DNA of 64,000 nucleotides from Sphingomonas sp. OV641 (GCF_900109205.1 NZ_FNZB01000001.1:310001-374000); one strand, 5' to 3'; positions 9,541-18,154 are shown, counted from the stretch's first letter. Notes: generated by a model not told the origin, from the letters alone. A program made the numbers and translations.

Positions 9541-10089
9541 CTAGGCGCGCCATGGCAGCATCCTGCGCAATGTATCGTCCTTCATGACATAGTGATGGAC
9601 GAGTGCAGCGAGGGCGTGAAGGCCGATCAGGTAATAGCCGATAGTCCCCACCGTTTCGTGCAGTTCCTTGATCTGGTGGGCGGCATCGCTGTTCTCTCCC
9701 ATCAGCGGAGGCAAGACGAGGCCGAAGAACGGGATTGGCTTGCCCGAAGCGCTCAGAACCAGCCAACCGGCCACGGGCATGAAAATCATGAACAGATACA
9801 ATGCTAGGTGGACAGAACGCGACAGGAAGCGTTGCCATGCCTTTGGTTCAGGCGTGATTCGAGGCGTGGTCCCCACTATGCGGGCGATCACGCGGATAAT
9901 GACCAAGGCCAGGACTGTCAGGCCCAGCATGAAATGCAACGCTTTCATGCCTTCCCTGATGTCACTCCCTTTTGGATAATATCCGCGAAGTTCGATGCAG
10001 GCATAAACGACCGCAATCAACAGCAGCATCAGCCAATGCAGCGCGATGCTCAAGCTGCCGTAGCGTCCGGATTTCAGGCTCCCACTCAT
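9541..10089 (-). CDS. Cytochrome b561-family membrane haem protein
   Basis: A 182-residue, four-helix di-haem b-type cytochrome. Conserved His residues occur in SIALHWLMLLLI (TM1), KALHFMLGLTVL (TM2), ELHETVGTIGYYLIGLHALA (TM3-4) and ALVHHYV (C-terminus). The family carries electrons across the inner membrane from quinol or to periplasmic acceptors. The ATG at 10089 is preferred (GGAG eight bases upstream, and it starts at the family's N-terminus); an open frame extends 26 codons further to a GTG without a better ribosome site. It lies 46 bases upstream of the VIT-family gene. The partner redox protein is not evident. Confidence 0.85.
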   Translation of the reverse strand: MSGSLKSGRYGSLSIALHWLMLLLIAVVYACIELRGYYPKGSDIREGMKALHFMLGLTVLALVIIRVIARIVGTTPRITPEPKAWQRFLSRSVHLALYLFMIFMPVAGWLVLSASGKPIPFFGLVLPPLMGENSDAAHQIKELHETVGTIGYYLIGLHALAALVHHYVMKDDTLRRMLPWRA

Positions 10090-10278
10090 CCTTAACGCTC
10101 CACTTGTGACATCGTCCCGGTCCGGCGATGATTCAGTTCGAGTTTCGGCCTGCGCCATCAAGCTCACCGATCATTGGACTGATCGGAAGTATCGTTATTG
10201 TCAGCTTAGCCGCCTACAGGATGAACCTGACCGCATTCTGACGATGCGGTCGCGAAAAACTATTCTGGCGCATAGCCG

Positions 10279-10584
10279 TCAGTTGCCCAAGAATCGCTTG
10301 CGCCGTTCCTGGGCATCGGCCTTGATAATCGCTTCCTCGGCGGTGGTGCATTCGCTACCCCGCACCGAACCATTGCGGCATCCGGTAACGACCTGCCGCG
10401 CCTCGTCGATGTGGACCAAGAAATACTGGGTGCCGCGTGCATCGGTCGATGTCGGCGCGATGGGCGCCGCGTTGGCGTCCGCCACCGATTGCTGCGCTGG
10501 AATGATGATGGGCCTTAGGACGAACCCTCCGGCAAACCCGATGACCAACGCAACCAGCACGATGAGTGTCTTGCCTTGTAACAT
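10279..10584 (-). CDS. Small membrane-anchored protein of unknown function
   Basis: A 101-residue protein with a single N-terminal TM helix (TLIVLVALVIGFAGGFVL, residues about 5-22), a Pro/Ala-rich linker, and a short soluble domain with two Cys (VTGCRNGSVRGSECTTAEEA) and a basic C-terminus (AQERRKRFLGN). The two Cys may form a disulfide if the domain is periplasmic. The ATG at 10584 has GGAGG at ideal spacing; a TTG six codons upstream is less likely. It is preceded by an AT-rich region containing an inverted repeat. I do not recognise the family. Confidence 0.6.
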   Translation of the reverse strand: MLQGKTLIVLVALVIGFAGGFVLRPIIIPAQQSVADANAAPIAPTSTDARGTQYFLVHIDEARQVVTGCRNGSVRGSECTTAEEAIIKADAQERRKRFLGN

Positions 10585-10657
10585 GCCATCTACCTCCGAC
10601 AAGAAATAGAAATAACAATCTCGCTATTTAAATATAGTCAAAATAGACTCTTATGAA

Positions 10658-10675
10658 TTACAGAAAAATCTGTAA
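10658..10675. promoter_or_regulatory. Inverted repeat TTACAGA-N4-TCTGTAA
   Basis: A perfect 7-bp inverted repeat with a 4-base spacer lies in an AT-rich stretch about 75 bases upstream of the small membrane-protein gene. The AT richness contrasts with the surrounding coding DNA and suits a promoter or operator. It might equally be a weak hairpin after the arsH unit. Confidence 0.4.
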
Positions 10676-10739
10676 ACTTGAATTGACGCTATCATCACGC
10701 CATTATCCATAATACACCGTGGACGCTGGATTTGTTCTC

Positions 10740-10860
10740 CGTGAGTTGGCCGAAGGTTGCGACTTAGGGTTGATTCTTCGAGGTCGAGCGCGCGCCGCGC
10801 GGTAGAAACTGCCATGATCCGCAGCCGCGACAGCATATTGAAGCTGGCGAATATCAAAGG
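10740..10860 (-). pseudogene. Decayed N-terminal fragment of a LysR-family regulator
   Basis: Reading leftward from about 10860, one frame encodes [20 protein letters not shown], nearly identical to the N-terminus of the LysR gene at 91-1002. After RAARA the homology continues in another frame as ALDLEESTLSRNL, showing a one-base deletion around 10800. It then degenerates, and no effector domain remains. Its first codons overlap the last codons of arsH. This is a remnant, not a working gene. Confidence 0.75.
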
Positions 10861-11609
10861 ACAAGCGCCTGAGACCTGCTTGCGATGGGTGAGAGGTCTG
10901 TTTCTTGATCGACTGGCGCGCCGGCCGCCTTCCGTTCAGAGTAGCGATCAACGAGCTGGACCGTATGAGGGCGGAGCAGCACTGTGAGGCGCACCAGTTC
11001 CTCCATCACGTCCACGATGCGGTCATAGTAGCTGGACGGCTTCATGCGGCCGGCTTCGTCGAACTCTTTCCAGGCCATCGCGACCGAGGACTGGTTCGGA
11101 ATCGTAAACATCCGCATCCAGCGCCCGAGCAAGCGCAGCGTGTTGACCGCGTTGAACGACTGCGACCCACCCGATACCTGCATGACGGCGAGCGTGCGCC
11201 CCTGCGTCGGACGCATCCCCTTCATCTCTAGTGGGAGGTGGTCGATCTGCGCTTTCATCAGCCCGGTTATCTGGCCGTGGCGTTCGGGCGAGCACCAAAC
11301 TTGCCCTTCCGACCACATCGACAGCTCGCGCAGTTCCCGCACGGCGGGATGATCGTCACCCTTGACCTGATCGGGCAGCGGCAGCGTGGCGGGGTCGAAT
11401 ATCCGAGTTTCCGCGCCGAACAGGCCTAACAGACGAGCGGCTTCCTCCACCGCCAATCGAGAGAACGACCGCTCGCGTAAGCTACCGTAGAGAAGCAGAA
11501 TGCGCGGCGCGGGATCGGCTGGCCCTAGCCCCAGCGCAGGCCGCTGGCGGACATAGGCGGGATTGAGCGCCGGTAGATTGTCGGAATCGGGGAGCTGGCG
11601 CAGCGGCAT
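10854..11609 (-). CDS. arsH: ArsH NADPH-dependent FMN reductase (organoarsenical resistance)
   Basis: A 251-residue flavoprotein of the ArsH family, which oxidises trivalent methyl- or aromatic arsenicals using NADPH/FMN. The FMN phosphate-binding loop is [20 protein letters not shown] (about residues 36-55), followed by ArsH-typical segments [20 protein letters not shown] and [20 protein letters not shown]. The ATG at 11609 is chosen because it starts the family's usual N-terminus and forms a TGATG junction with the preceding short ORF. No strong ribosome site is visible, in line with translational coupling. The C-terminus overlaps a LysR remnant, so its last few residues may not be ancestral. 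Confidence 0.93.
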   Translation of the reverse strand: MPLRQLPDSDNLPALNPAYVRQRPALGLGPADPAPRILLLYGSLRERSFSRLAVEEAARLLGLFGAETRIFDPATLPLPDQVKGDDHPAVRELRELSMWSEGQVWCSPERHGQITGLMKAQIDHLPLEMKGMRPTQGRTLAVMQVSGGSQSFNAVNTLRLLGRWMRMFTIPNQSSVAMAWKEFDEAGRMKPSSYYDRIVDVMEELVRLTVLLRPHTVQLVDRYSERKAAGAPVDQETDLSPIASRSQALVL

Positions 11610-11716
11610 CAGGAGACTTTCATTAGATCGGTGGTCGGCAGCATAGCGGCGTCGAGCACGCCCGACAGTTCGCTCGGCGCGTCGGGATTGTAGCGGGCAA
11701 CGGTCAGCCCCTTCAC
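11609..11716 (-). CDS. Candidate 35-residue ORF coupled between acr3 and arsH
   Basis: A GTG at 11716 overlaps the acr3 stop (GTGA). The frame runs 35 codons (start [12 protein letters not shown], end PTTDLMKVS) to a TGA that shares its A with the arsH ATG. Third positions are mostly G or C, as in neighbouring real genes. The double coupling suggests it is translated, either as a peptide or simply to carry ribosomes into arsH, which lacks a clear ribosome site. It could also be the remnant of a longer lost gene. No family recognised. Confidence 0.4.
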   Translation of the reverse strand: MKGLTVARYNPDAPSELSGVLDAAMLPTTDLMKVS

Positions 11717-12792
11717 GCAGTCGCACCCCGCTCATACCAACCGCGCGACCGCTTCACGATCGCCACTACCGAGAGCATCACCGGCACCTCGACCAGCACG
11801 CCCACCACCGTCGCAAGGGCCGCGCCCGACTTGAGGGCGAACAGCGATATGGCCGCCGCGACCGCCAGCTCGAAGAAATTGGATGCGCCGATCAGTGCTG
11901 CCGGCGCGGCGACGCACCAGGCGACTCCAAACCGACGCGAGAGCCAATATGCCAGGCCAGCGTTGAAATAGACTTGGATGAGGATCGGCACCGCCAGAAG
12001 TGCGATCACCAGCGGTTGCGCCACGATTTGCTCGCCTTGGAATCCGAACAGCAGCACCAGCGTCGCCAGCAGTGCGATTAGCGATACCGGCCCGAGCCGG
12101 GCAAGCAGCCGATCAAGCGTGGGTTGTCCGCCACGGCCGAGGACCGATTGGCGCACGAACTGCGCCACGATCACCGGCACGACGATGTAGAGCACGACCG
12201 AAATGAGCAGCGTGTCCCACGGGACCGAGATCGAGGCGACGCCGAGCAACAGCGCCACCAGCGGCGCGAAGAGGAAGACCATCAGCACGTCGTTCAGGGC
12301 CACTTGCGACAGTGTATAGGCGGGATCGCCTTCGCAGAGGTTGGACCACACGAACACCATCGCTGTGCAAGGCGCGGCGGCGAGCAGGATCAGGCCTGCG
12401 ATGTAGGACGGGCCTTCGCCGGCCGGGAGCAGTGGTGCGAACAGCCATCCGATAAACAGCGCGCCGAGCGCCGCCATCGAGAACGGCTTGACCGCCCAGT
12501 TGATGAACAGGGTGACGCCTACGCCCTTCCACTGCTGGCGAACCGAACCGAGCGCACCGAAGTCGATCTTAAGCAGCATCGGCACGATCATCAGCCAGAT
12601 AAGCACTGCGACGATCAGGTTGACACGCGCGACCTCAGCCGAGGCGATTGAGGCGAATAGGCCGGGCAGCAGATGCCCGAGGCCGATGCCAGCGACGATG
12701 CACAGCGCCACCCATAGAGTCAGATAGCGCTCGAACGTCCCCATGCTTGGGCGGGCCGACACGGAGCCGGCAGCGGGTGCGACACTGGACAT
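11713..12792 (-). CDS. acr3: ACR3-family arsenite efflux transporter
   Basis: A 359-residue inner-membrane arsenite permease with about ten TM helices. The conserved thiolate region in TM4 ([18 protein letters not shown]) and the Glu-containing TM9 ([18 protein letters not shown]) are the residues known to be essential in ACR3 proteins, which extrude As(III) by the membrane potential. It starts at ATG 12792, 3 bases after the stop of the glutaredoxin-type arsC, and its stop overlaps the short ORF leading to arsH. Control by the local ArsR is likely. Confidence 0.96.
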   Translation of the reverse strand: MSSVAPAAGSVSARPSMGTFERYLTLWVALCIVAGIGLGHLLPGLFASIASAEVARVNLIVAVLIWLMIVPMLLKIDFGALGSVRQQWKGVGVTLFINWAVKPFSMAALGALFIGWLFAPLLPAGEGPSYIAGLILLAAAPCTAMVFVWSNLCEGDPAYTLSQVALNDVLMVFLFAPLVALLLGVASISVPWDTLLISVVLYIVVPVIVAQFVRQSVLGRGGQPTLDRLLARLGPVSLIALLATLVLLFGFQGEQIVAQPLVIALLAVPILIQVYFNAGLAYWLSRRFGVAWCVAAPAALIGASNFFELAVAAAISLFALKSGAALATVVGVLVEVPVMLSVVAIVKRSRGWYERGATA

Positions 12793-12795
12793 GGT

Positions 12796-13227
12796 TCAGG
12801 CGACCCGTTCGCCATTGGCATCGACTACCCGCTCGCCGTCCTCTTTCGCGAACGCGCCCTGTTGGCGGTTCGGGAGCAGATCGAGCACGGCTTCCGATGG
12901 CCGGCAGAGCTTCACGCAGAGCGGCGAGACTACCAGCGGACGGTTGATGAGGATCGGATGCGCCATCATCGCATCCACCAGCGCGTCGTCGGAAAGCGAC
13001 GTGTCGGCAAGGCGCAACTCGGCGTAAGGCGTGCCCTTCTCGCGTAGTAGTTCGCGCGTGGTAATCCCGGCGCGTTCGATAAGCTGAACCAGCAATGCGC
13101 GAGAAGGCGGAGTTTTCAGATACTCGACCACATGCGGCTCAATGGCGGCGTTGCGGATCAGTCCGAGAGCGTTACGCGAGGTTCCGCACTCGGGGTTGTG
13201 ATAGATGATGATGTCCGTCGTCATCAC
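12796..13227 (-). CDS. arsC: Glutaredoxin-coupled arsenate reductase (ArsC)
   Basis: A 143-residue arsenate reductase of the plasmid R773 ArsC type: active-site Cys14 in IYHNPECGTSRNALGLI, then the KTPPSRALLVQLIERAGI segment and the AHPILINRPLVV arginine region that positions arsenate. It reduces As(V) to As(III) with glutathione and glutaredoxin. Its ATG overlaps the stop of the preceding LMW-phosphatase-type arsC by 4 bases, and acr3 follows at once. Tandem presence of two mechanistically different reductases is noteworthy. Confidence 0.95.
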   Translation of the reverse strand: MMTTDIIIYHNPECGTSRNALGLIRNAAIEPHVVEYLKTPPSRALLVQLIERAGITTRELLREKGTPYAELRLADTSLSDDALVDAMMAHPILINRPLVVSPLCVKLCRPSEAVLDLLPNRQQGAFAKEDGERVVDANGERVA

Positions 13228-13760
13228 GCCACATCCGGGCGGGGAGAGGAGGCGCCTTCGCTCTGTCCTATCTCGCGCACCTTGGCGGTGAGCGCCGAGG
13301 TTTCGAATTTGTCGATCGGTAGCGCCGTGAACAGACTTATGCGGTTTTCAAGGTGGCGCAGCGCCGTGACGAACGCCCGTTGGCGCTCCATGTCGTTGCC
13401 CTGGACAGAAGATGGATCTTCGATCCCCCAATGTGCGGAGATCGGGTGTCCTAGCCATACCGGGCAGGTTTCGCCGGCTGCGTTGTCGCAGACGGTAAAG
13501 ACGAAATCCATGACCGGCGCGCTGGGAGCGGCGAACTCGTCCCAGCTTTTCGAGCGTAGCCCCTCGGTTGGATAGCCGATCCGTTCGAGCACTGCGATTG
13601 CATCGGGATTGACCGCGCCCTTGGGGAAACTCCCGGCAGAAAAAGCGCGGAACGGCCCTCCACGCTTGTTGAGCGCACTTTCTGCAAGGATCGAGCGGGC
13701 CGAATTACCAGTGCAGAGAAACAGCACGTTGAAGATGCGAGTGGGCGAATTGTCAGACAT
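13224..13760 (-). CDS. arsC: LMW-phosphatase-type (thioredoxin-coupled) arsenate reductase
   Basis: A 178-residue protein of the low-molecular-weight protein tyrosine phosphatase fold. The P-loop CTGNSARS begins at Cys16, matching the CX5R motif of ArsC from the thioredoxin-linked class; further Cys lie in VCDNAAGETCP. The Asp-Pro pair of the general-acid loop (GIEDPSS) is present. The ATG at 13760 sits 10 bases after arsR's stop; the longer frame's extra nine residues fall on the arsR stop region. It is the second gene of the ars operon. Confidence 0.9.
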   Translation of the reverse strand: MSDNSPTRIFNVLFLCTGNSARSILAESALNKRGGPFRAFSAGSFPKGAVNPDAIAVLERIGYPTEGLRSKSWDEFAAPSAPVMDFVFTVCDNAAGETCPVWLGHPISAHWGIEDPSSVQGNDMERQRAFVTALRHLENRISLFTALPIDKFETSALTAKVREIGQSEGASSPRPDVA

Positions 13761-13770
13761 GGTGGTTCCA

Positions 13771-14103
13771 TCAGCAGCAGGGGGCAAGTTCGGCCAAGAG
13801 GGGCGCGCACAGCTCGGTGTTGCCGGCGCAGCAATCCTTCAAGAGAAACAGTATTAGCGCGCGCAGCCCGTCGAGATCGGCGCGGTAGATTATCGACCGG
13901 CTGTGCCGTTCGGATCGCACAAGGCTGGCGCGGGCGAGGATGCCAAGATGCGCCGACATGGTGTTTTGAGGCACATCGAGCCGGCGAGCGATTTCGCCAG
14001 CGGCCAAACCAACCGGTTCATGCCGCACCAATAGGCGGAACACATCAAGCCGTGTGCCCTGTGCCAACGCGCCTAGCGCAACGATAGCCGACTCATTTTC
14101 CAT
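13771..14103 (-). CDS. arsR: ArsR-family metalloid-responsive repressor
   Basis: A 110-residue winged-helix repressor. The DNA-binding helices read LAAGEIARRLDVPQNTMSAHLGIL, followed by the wing SERHSRSIIYRA. Cys residues cluster near the C-terminus (LKDCCAGN, ELCAPLLAELAPCC), resembling ArsR types that bind As(III) through C-terminal cysteines rather than through an ELCVCDL helix. The ATG at 14103 is chosen because the upstream extension crosses a palindromic operator. It is the first gene of the ars operon. Confidence 0.95.
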   Translation of the reverse strand: MENESAIVALGALAQGTRLDVFRLLVRHEPVGLAAGEIARRLDVPQNTMSAHLGILARASLVRSERHSRSIIYRADLDGLRALILFLLKDCCAGNTELCAPLLAELAPCC

Positions 14104-14124
14104 ATATCCAGCATAACGGATATA
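14103..14124. promoter_or_regulatory. arsR: Probable ArsR operator over the arsR start
   Basis: TATATCC-N8-GGATATA is a perfect 7+7 inverted repeat (arms 14103-14109 and 14118-14124) directly abutting the arsR initiation codon. Spacing and AT-rich flanks fit a dimeric ArsR/SmtB site giving autorepression of the whole ars operon. Confidence 0.65.
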
Positions 14125-14249
14125 ATGGAAGATGCTAGGCCCATTTCCGTCCGATGGGACAACTATCGAGCATTGCCAGCCCTGCGCGACAACAACGATG
14201 TGCGGCACGCTGCGTTGCTGATAGCTGCCGGAGAAGCGGCCGGGTCGCA

Positions 14250-15599
14250 CTAGAACGCCGCCGTCACCGCGATCGAGATATAGTGTGTATTGCCGGTTTG
14301 CGGTGCATTGGGCGCCGCTTCCAGAAACCGCCCCTTGCCAATCCAGGCGCCATTAATCTCGGCGCGAAACCGCTTCGGGACCAGCCACCAGCGCACCCGG
14401 CCTTCGATCTGGTGCCCGGCGAACGAACCCGAGCGCACGGAGGGATCGCGCACGCTCGTCGTCGAAAAAGCATCAGTCCGCTCGGCAAGCCACATCGCCC
14501 GATAAGCAACGAAGCCGTCAAGCCGGGATGTCGGTGCCATTTCCAGCCGGACGCCCGGCGTGCTGATATTGGCCCGTCCGATCTGCGCGTAGATGCCCGC
14601 CGGAGCGAGATCGGCTCGTCGCATCCCGAACAGCGTATCGAACCGTCCGAACGAGCGGCCCGATCCGTCGCCGCTGGCATGGTCATATTCGACCGACAGC
14701 CGTGCTTTAAGCGGACCGTGGAAGGTATAGCCCGCATCGGCGTGTAGGAACCAAGCCGATACGTCGAGTTCGGGCGCGGTAGCCGCCAGCGAGGAACGAG
14801 CCGAGCCGAGCTGATAGATGCCCTCGACCTCAAAATCCGCCTTGCCCGGCGCGGGATCACGGATCAGCCGCGCGCTGATATTATGGAGATGGCGGTTGCG
14901 CGTCGGCCGCCCCGGCGCATCGCGTTCCGCAAGGCCAAAATAGCCAATCTCCGCCAACGCGCCCGCAATCACGCGCGGCCTGCTCACCAGCCCGCCCCAA
15001 AGCTGCAAGTCGAAGCTCTCGCGATCGAGCCGGACCTTGTTGTCGAGAATCGCGGGCAGATCGTCGGGCAAGCGCACCTGCGGCAGCGTGTAGATCAGCG
15101 TCGCCGCCGTGCCGTCGCCCGCACGGATGTCGGCGCGCAGGCCGGTATAGCCGTTGGTGGTGTTGCGATAATCGTCGGCCGCGACCAGACGCCGCGAGCC
15201 GAGATTGAGGGTGAACCGTCCCGCCTGCACGGCCAGCGCCGTGCCCCGACCAAAGGGTTCGCGGACCTCATAGCCGACATAGGCTTGCACTGGCTCCAGC
15301 GTGTTTACCTCGGCCGTGCCGATCGCGCTGCCCGGCTCGCTGCCATATGCTCGACTGTCGTAAAGCTCGACCCCGACTCTGAACCCATCTTCCCGATATT
15401 CGGCGAGGATCGTGGTGCGGATGCTGAACAACTCATCCTCGGCACCGAACCCGGCGCGTGCCTGGCCGTCCAGCGTCTCATAGCGCACGCGCACCGAGCC
15501 GGAGAGCGTCAGGCCGTCCGGCGGCGCCTGCTGCGCCCGAGCAGGTTGGGCGAAGGTCGCGGTGAGCGCGAAAGCCGATATGAGATATATATGTTTCAT
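14250..15599 (-). CDS. Alginate-export-family outer-membrane porin
   Basis: A 449-residue beta-barrel protein with a clear signal peptide (MKHIYLISAFALTATF, cleavage near ARAQ). The alternating polar/aromatic strands and SGSVRVRYETLDGQARAGF near the start match the Alginate_exp family, and the final strand ends in Phe (ISIAVTAAF), as BAM substrates do. Members adjacent to chromate genes are common, but their substrate is unproven; nothing here suggests alginate synthesis. It is divergent from chrB, with only 29 bases between start codons, so both may share one operator. No clear ribosome site precedes the ATG. Confidence 0.82.
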   Translation of the reverse strand: MKHIYLISAFALTATFAQPARAQQAPPDGLTLSGSVRVRYETLDGQARAGFGAEDELFSIRTTILAEYREDGFRVGVELYDSRAYGSEPGSAIGTAEVNTLEPVQAYVGYEVREPFGRGTALAVQAGRFTLNLGSRRLVAADDYRNTTNGYTGLRADIRAGDGTAATLIYTLPQVRLPDDLPAILDNKVRLDRESFDLQLWGGLVSRPRVIAGALAEIGYFGLAERDAPGRPTRNRHLHNISARLIRDPAPGKADFEVEGIYQLGSARSSLAATAPELDVSAWFLHADAGYTFHGPLKARLSVEYDHASGDGSGRSFGRFDTLFGMRRADLAPAGIYAQIGRANISTPGVRLEMAPTSRLDGFVAYRAMWLAERTDAFSTTSVRDPSVRSGSFAGHQIEGRVRWWLVPKRFRAEINGAWIGKGRFLEAAPNAPQTGNTHYISIAVTAAF

Positions 15600-15623
15600 C
15601 GAATCACGTGAAATGATACATAT
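15589..15623. promoter_or_regulatory. chrB: Shared inverted repeat between the porin gene and chrB
   Basis: ATATGTTTCAT at 15589-15599 pairs with ATGATACATAT at 15613-15623 (10 of 11 positions). The 13-base spacer contains a second palindrome, TCACGTGA (15604-15611). The repeat covers the porin start codon and lies just upstream of the chrB ATG, so a bound regulator, plausibly ChrB, could control both directions. Confidence 0.55.
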
Positions 15624-15628
15624 GCACT

Positions 15629-16588
15629 ATGATTGATACAACCGGTCCCGAAAACTGGCTGGCGCTGCTGCATCAGCTCCCGGCAAAACCGCCTTATCTG
15701 CGCGTGAAAATCTGGCGCCGCTTGCAGGCGATTGGCGCGGTGCCGCTCAAGAATGCCGTCCATGTGCTGCCGCGTCGCGAGGATGCCGAGATCGCCTTTC
15801 GTGACTTGCTCGGCGAGATCATTGCCAGCGGCGGCGAAGCCGTGCTGATCGACGCGCGTCTGATCGAGGGCCAGAGCGATGCCGAGCTGCGCACGCTGTT
15901 CGATGCGGCGCGCGACGCGGACTATGACGAGTTGGCCGACGCCGCGCGACGGCTGCTCGATACGGGTCCGGCGTCCGGTCCCGAGATCGCCAAACTCCAG
16001 AGGCGGCTTGCCGAAATCGTCCGGCTCGACTTCTTCGGCGCGCATGGCCGGCAAGGCGCCGAAGCGGCGCTGCGCGAGCTGGATGCGCAGCGTTACGCGC
16101 ATCCCGATGTCAGCCGGTTGGACACCCCGCCCGAGCTGACACCCGCCGATCTCAAGGGCCGGACCTGGGTCACGCGGCGCGGCGTCCATGTCGATCGCAT
16201 CGCCTGCGCCTGGCTCATCCGCCGCTTCATCGACCCCAAGGCTGGTTTCAAGTTCATCGACGGCAAGAGCTATGCGCCCGAGCCCGGCGAGCTGCGCTTC
16301 GACATGGCCGATGCCGAGTTCACCCATGAGGGCGATCGGTGCAGCTTCGAGACGCTGGTGTTTCGCGCCGGGCTGGACGGCGATCCAGCGCTAGTTTCGA
16401 TCGCGGAAATCATCCACGAGCTGGACATTGGCGACGGCAAGTTCGACCGGCCCGAGGCGGCCGGGCTTGACGCGATGCTGTCGGGCGTCTGCGCGTCCAG
16501 CGAAGATGATCTTGAGCGGATCGCGCGCGGCGGCGACGCGCTCGATCAGTTCCACGCCTATTTCAGCAGCCGAAAGGGCGAGCGATGA
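15629..16588 (+). CDS. chrB: ChrB chromate-resistance regulatory protein
   Basis: A 319-residue ChrB protein. The N-terminal half begins NWLALLHQLPAKPPYLRVKIWRRL, and the C-terminal chromate-resistance domain has TWVTRRGVHVDRIACAWLIR, RRFIDPKAGF and FTHEGDRCSFETLV. ChrB proteins act as chromate-responsive regulators of chrA. The ATG at 15629 is used; it lacks a Shine-Dalgarno sequence and could be read from a short-leader transcript. Its stop overlaps chrA (ATGA). Confidence 0.94.
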   Translation: MIDTTGPENWLALLHQLPAKPPYLRVKIWRRLQAIGAVPLKNAVHVLPRREDAEIAFRDLLGEIIASGGEAVLIDARLIEGQSDAELRTLFDAARDADYDELADAARRLLDTGPASGPEIAKLQRRLAEIVRLDFFGAHGRQGAEAALRELDAQRYAHPDVSRLDTPPELTPADLKGRTWVTRRGVHVDRIACAWLIRRFIDPKAGFKFIDGKSYAPEPGELRFDMADAEFTHEGDRCSFETLVFRAGLDGDPALVSIAEIIHELDIGDGKFDRPEAAGLDAMLSGVCASSEDDLERIARGGDALDQFHAYFSSRKGER

Positions 16589-17988
16589 GCCCGGTCCTCA
16601 CCGACTCGCTGGAACGGTCAGACGTGCCCTACAAGGATCATGGTATCCCATTCGGCGAGGCCATGCGTGTCTGGGCACGGATCGCGGCACTCAGCTTCGG
16701 CGGTCCTGCCGGGCAGATCGCCGTAATGCACCGTATCCTGGTCGACGAAAAGAAGTGGATCGGGGAGGAACGGTTCCTGCACGCGCTCAACTATTGCATG
16801 TTGCTCCCCGGTCCCGAGGCGCAGCAACTCGCCGCCTATATCGGTTGGCTGCTCCACAAGACCAAGGGCGGGCTGGTCGCGGGAGCTTTGTTCGTCCTGC
16901 CCGGCTTCCTCGCTATCCTGGGCCTGAGCTATCTCTATGTGCTGCTCGGCCATGCACCACTGATCGAAGGGCTGTTCTTCGGCCTCAAGGCGGCGGTGCT
17001 TGCTGTGGTGGTACAAGCCGTCGTGCGCGTCGGGTCGCGGGCGCTCAAGAACAACGTCATGCGCGGCATCGCCGCTGCGGCGTTCGTCGCCATCTTCTTC
17101 CTTCATGTGCCGTTCCCCCTGATCGTGCTGACCGCTGCCCTTGCGGGATACATTGGCGGCCGCAGAGGGTTCGCCGCGTTTAAGGGTGGCGGCGGACACG
17201 GATCGACAGGCGGCAATGTGGTCCATGATCGCGACACCGCGCTCGGTGAGGGGTTGCCCGATCATGCCCGGCCCAATCTCGCTTGGTCGCTCAAGATTTC
17301 CGGCGCGCTGCTGTTCCTGTGGCTGGCGCCGGTTATCCTGCTGCTCGCGCTGCTCGGCCCGGAAGATGTGTTCACGCGCATCGCGACCTTTTTCAGCCAG
17401 ATGGCGGTTGTTACCTTCGGCGGTGCATATGCGGTGCTCGCCTATGTCGCGCAGGAGGCGGTGAATACCTATGGCTGGCTCCGGCCCGGCGAGATGCTCG
17501 ACGGCCTCGGCCTTGCCGAGACGACGCCGGGACCGCTCATCATGGTGGTCCAGTTCGTCGGCTTCCTCGCGGCCTTCCGCGATGCGACCGGCCTGCCGCC
17601 GCTAGTCGCCGCAACGCTGGGCGCGATCCTCACGACCTGGGTGACGTTCCTCCCGTGCTTCCTCTGGATATTCGCCGGTGCGCCATTCGTCGAGCGGCTG
17701 CGCGGCAATCGGGCGCTCTCGGCAGCGCTCACCGCAATCACGGCGGCGGTGGTCGGCGTCATCCTCAACCTTGCGCTCTGGTTCGCCATCCACACGCTGT
17801 TCGGCGAAGTGCGCGAGGTCAGGATCGCAGGCGCCGTGTTCGAGACGCCGGTCCTTGCCTCCCTGAATCTGCCCGCGCTGCTGCTGGCGGCGGGTGCCGC
17901 GATCGCGGTGTTCCGGTTCAAGGTCGGTATGATCCCGGTGCTGTTCGCCTGCGCCGGCCTCGGCGCAACCTATGTCGTCCTCGCATGA
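16585..17988 (+). CDS. chrA: ChrA chromate efflux transporter
   Basis: A 467-residue long-chain CHR-family permease formed from two homologous halves. The first half has ALSFGGPAGQIAVMHRILV and LLPGPEAQQLAAYIGWLL; the second has AVVTFGGAYAVLAYVAQEAV and ETTPGPLIMVVQFVGFLAAF. The FGG and PGP motifs are those needed for chromate extrusion. It is translationally coupled to chrB. About 120 hydrophilic residues from 200 on include a Gly-rich linker between the halves. Confidence 0.95.
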   Translation: MSPVLTDSLERSDVPYKDHGIPFGEAMRVWARIAALSFGGPAGQIAVMHRILVDEKKWIGEERFLHALNYCMLLPGPEAQQLAAYIGWLLHKTKGGLVAGALFVLPGFLAILGLSYLYVLLGHAPLIEGLFFGLKAAVLAVVVQAVVRVGSRALKNNVMRGIAAAAFVAIFFLHVPFPLIVLTAALAGYIGGRRGFAAFKGGGGHGSTGGNVVHDRDTALGEGLPDHARPNLAWSLKISGALLFLWLAPVILLLALLGPEDVFTRIATFFSQMAVVTFGGAYAVLAYVAQEAVNTYGWLRPGEMLDGLGLAETTPGPLIMVVQFVGFLAAFRDATGLPPLVAATLGAILTTWVTFLPCFLWIFAGAPFVERLRGNRALSAALTAITAAVVGVILNLALWFAIHTLFGEVREVRIAGAVFETPVLASLNLPALLLAAGAAIAVFRFKVGMIPVLFACAGLGATYVVLA

Positions 17989-18154
17989 ATGGAGAGTTCC
18001 TGTGACGGAAGTTCGCGCAGATCGCCCGCATGGCCTGACTCCGGCTGATCGCGCACTTCATCGACGAAGCGCCGATTGTCACATAACGACGACGCGCGGC
18101 AGCGTGATGCGGGGGAAGGCGGTTCTAGAGTAGTGTAAGCGGCGACACATATTC

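Noticed and set aside
14250..15599. Evidence for alginate production
   Set aside because: Only the porin family name suggests it; no alg biosynthesis genes are present, and the gene belongs with chromate-resistance genes by position.
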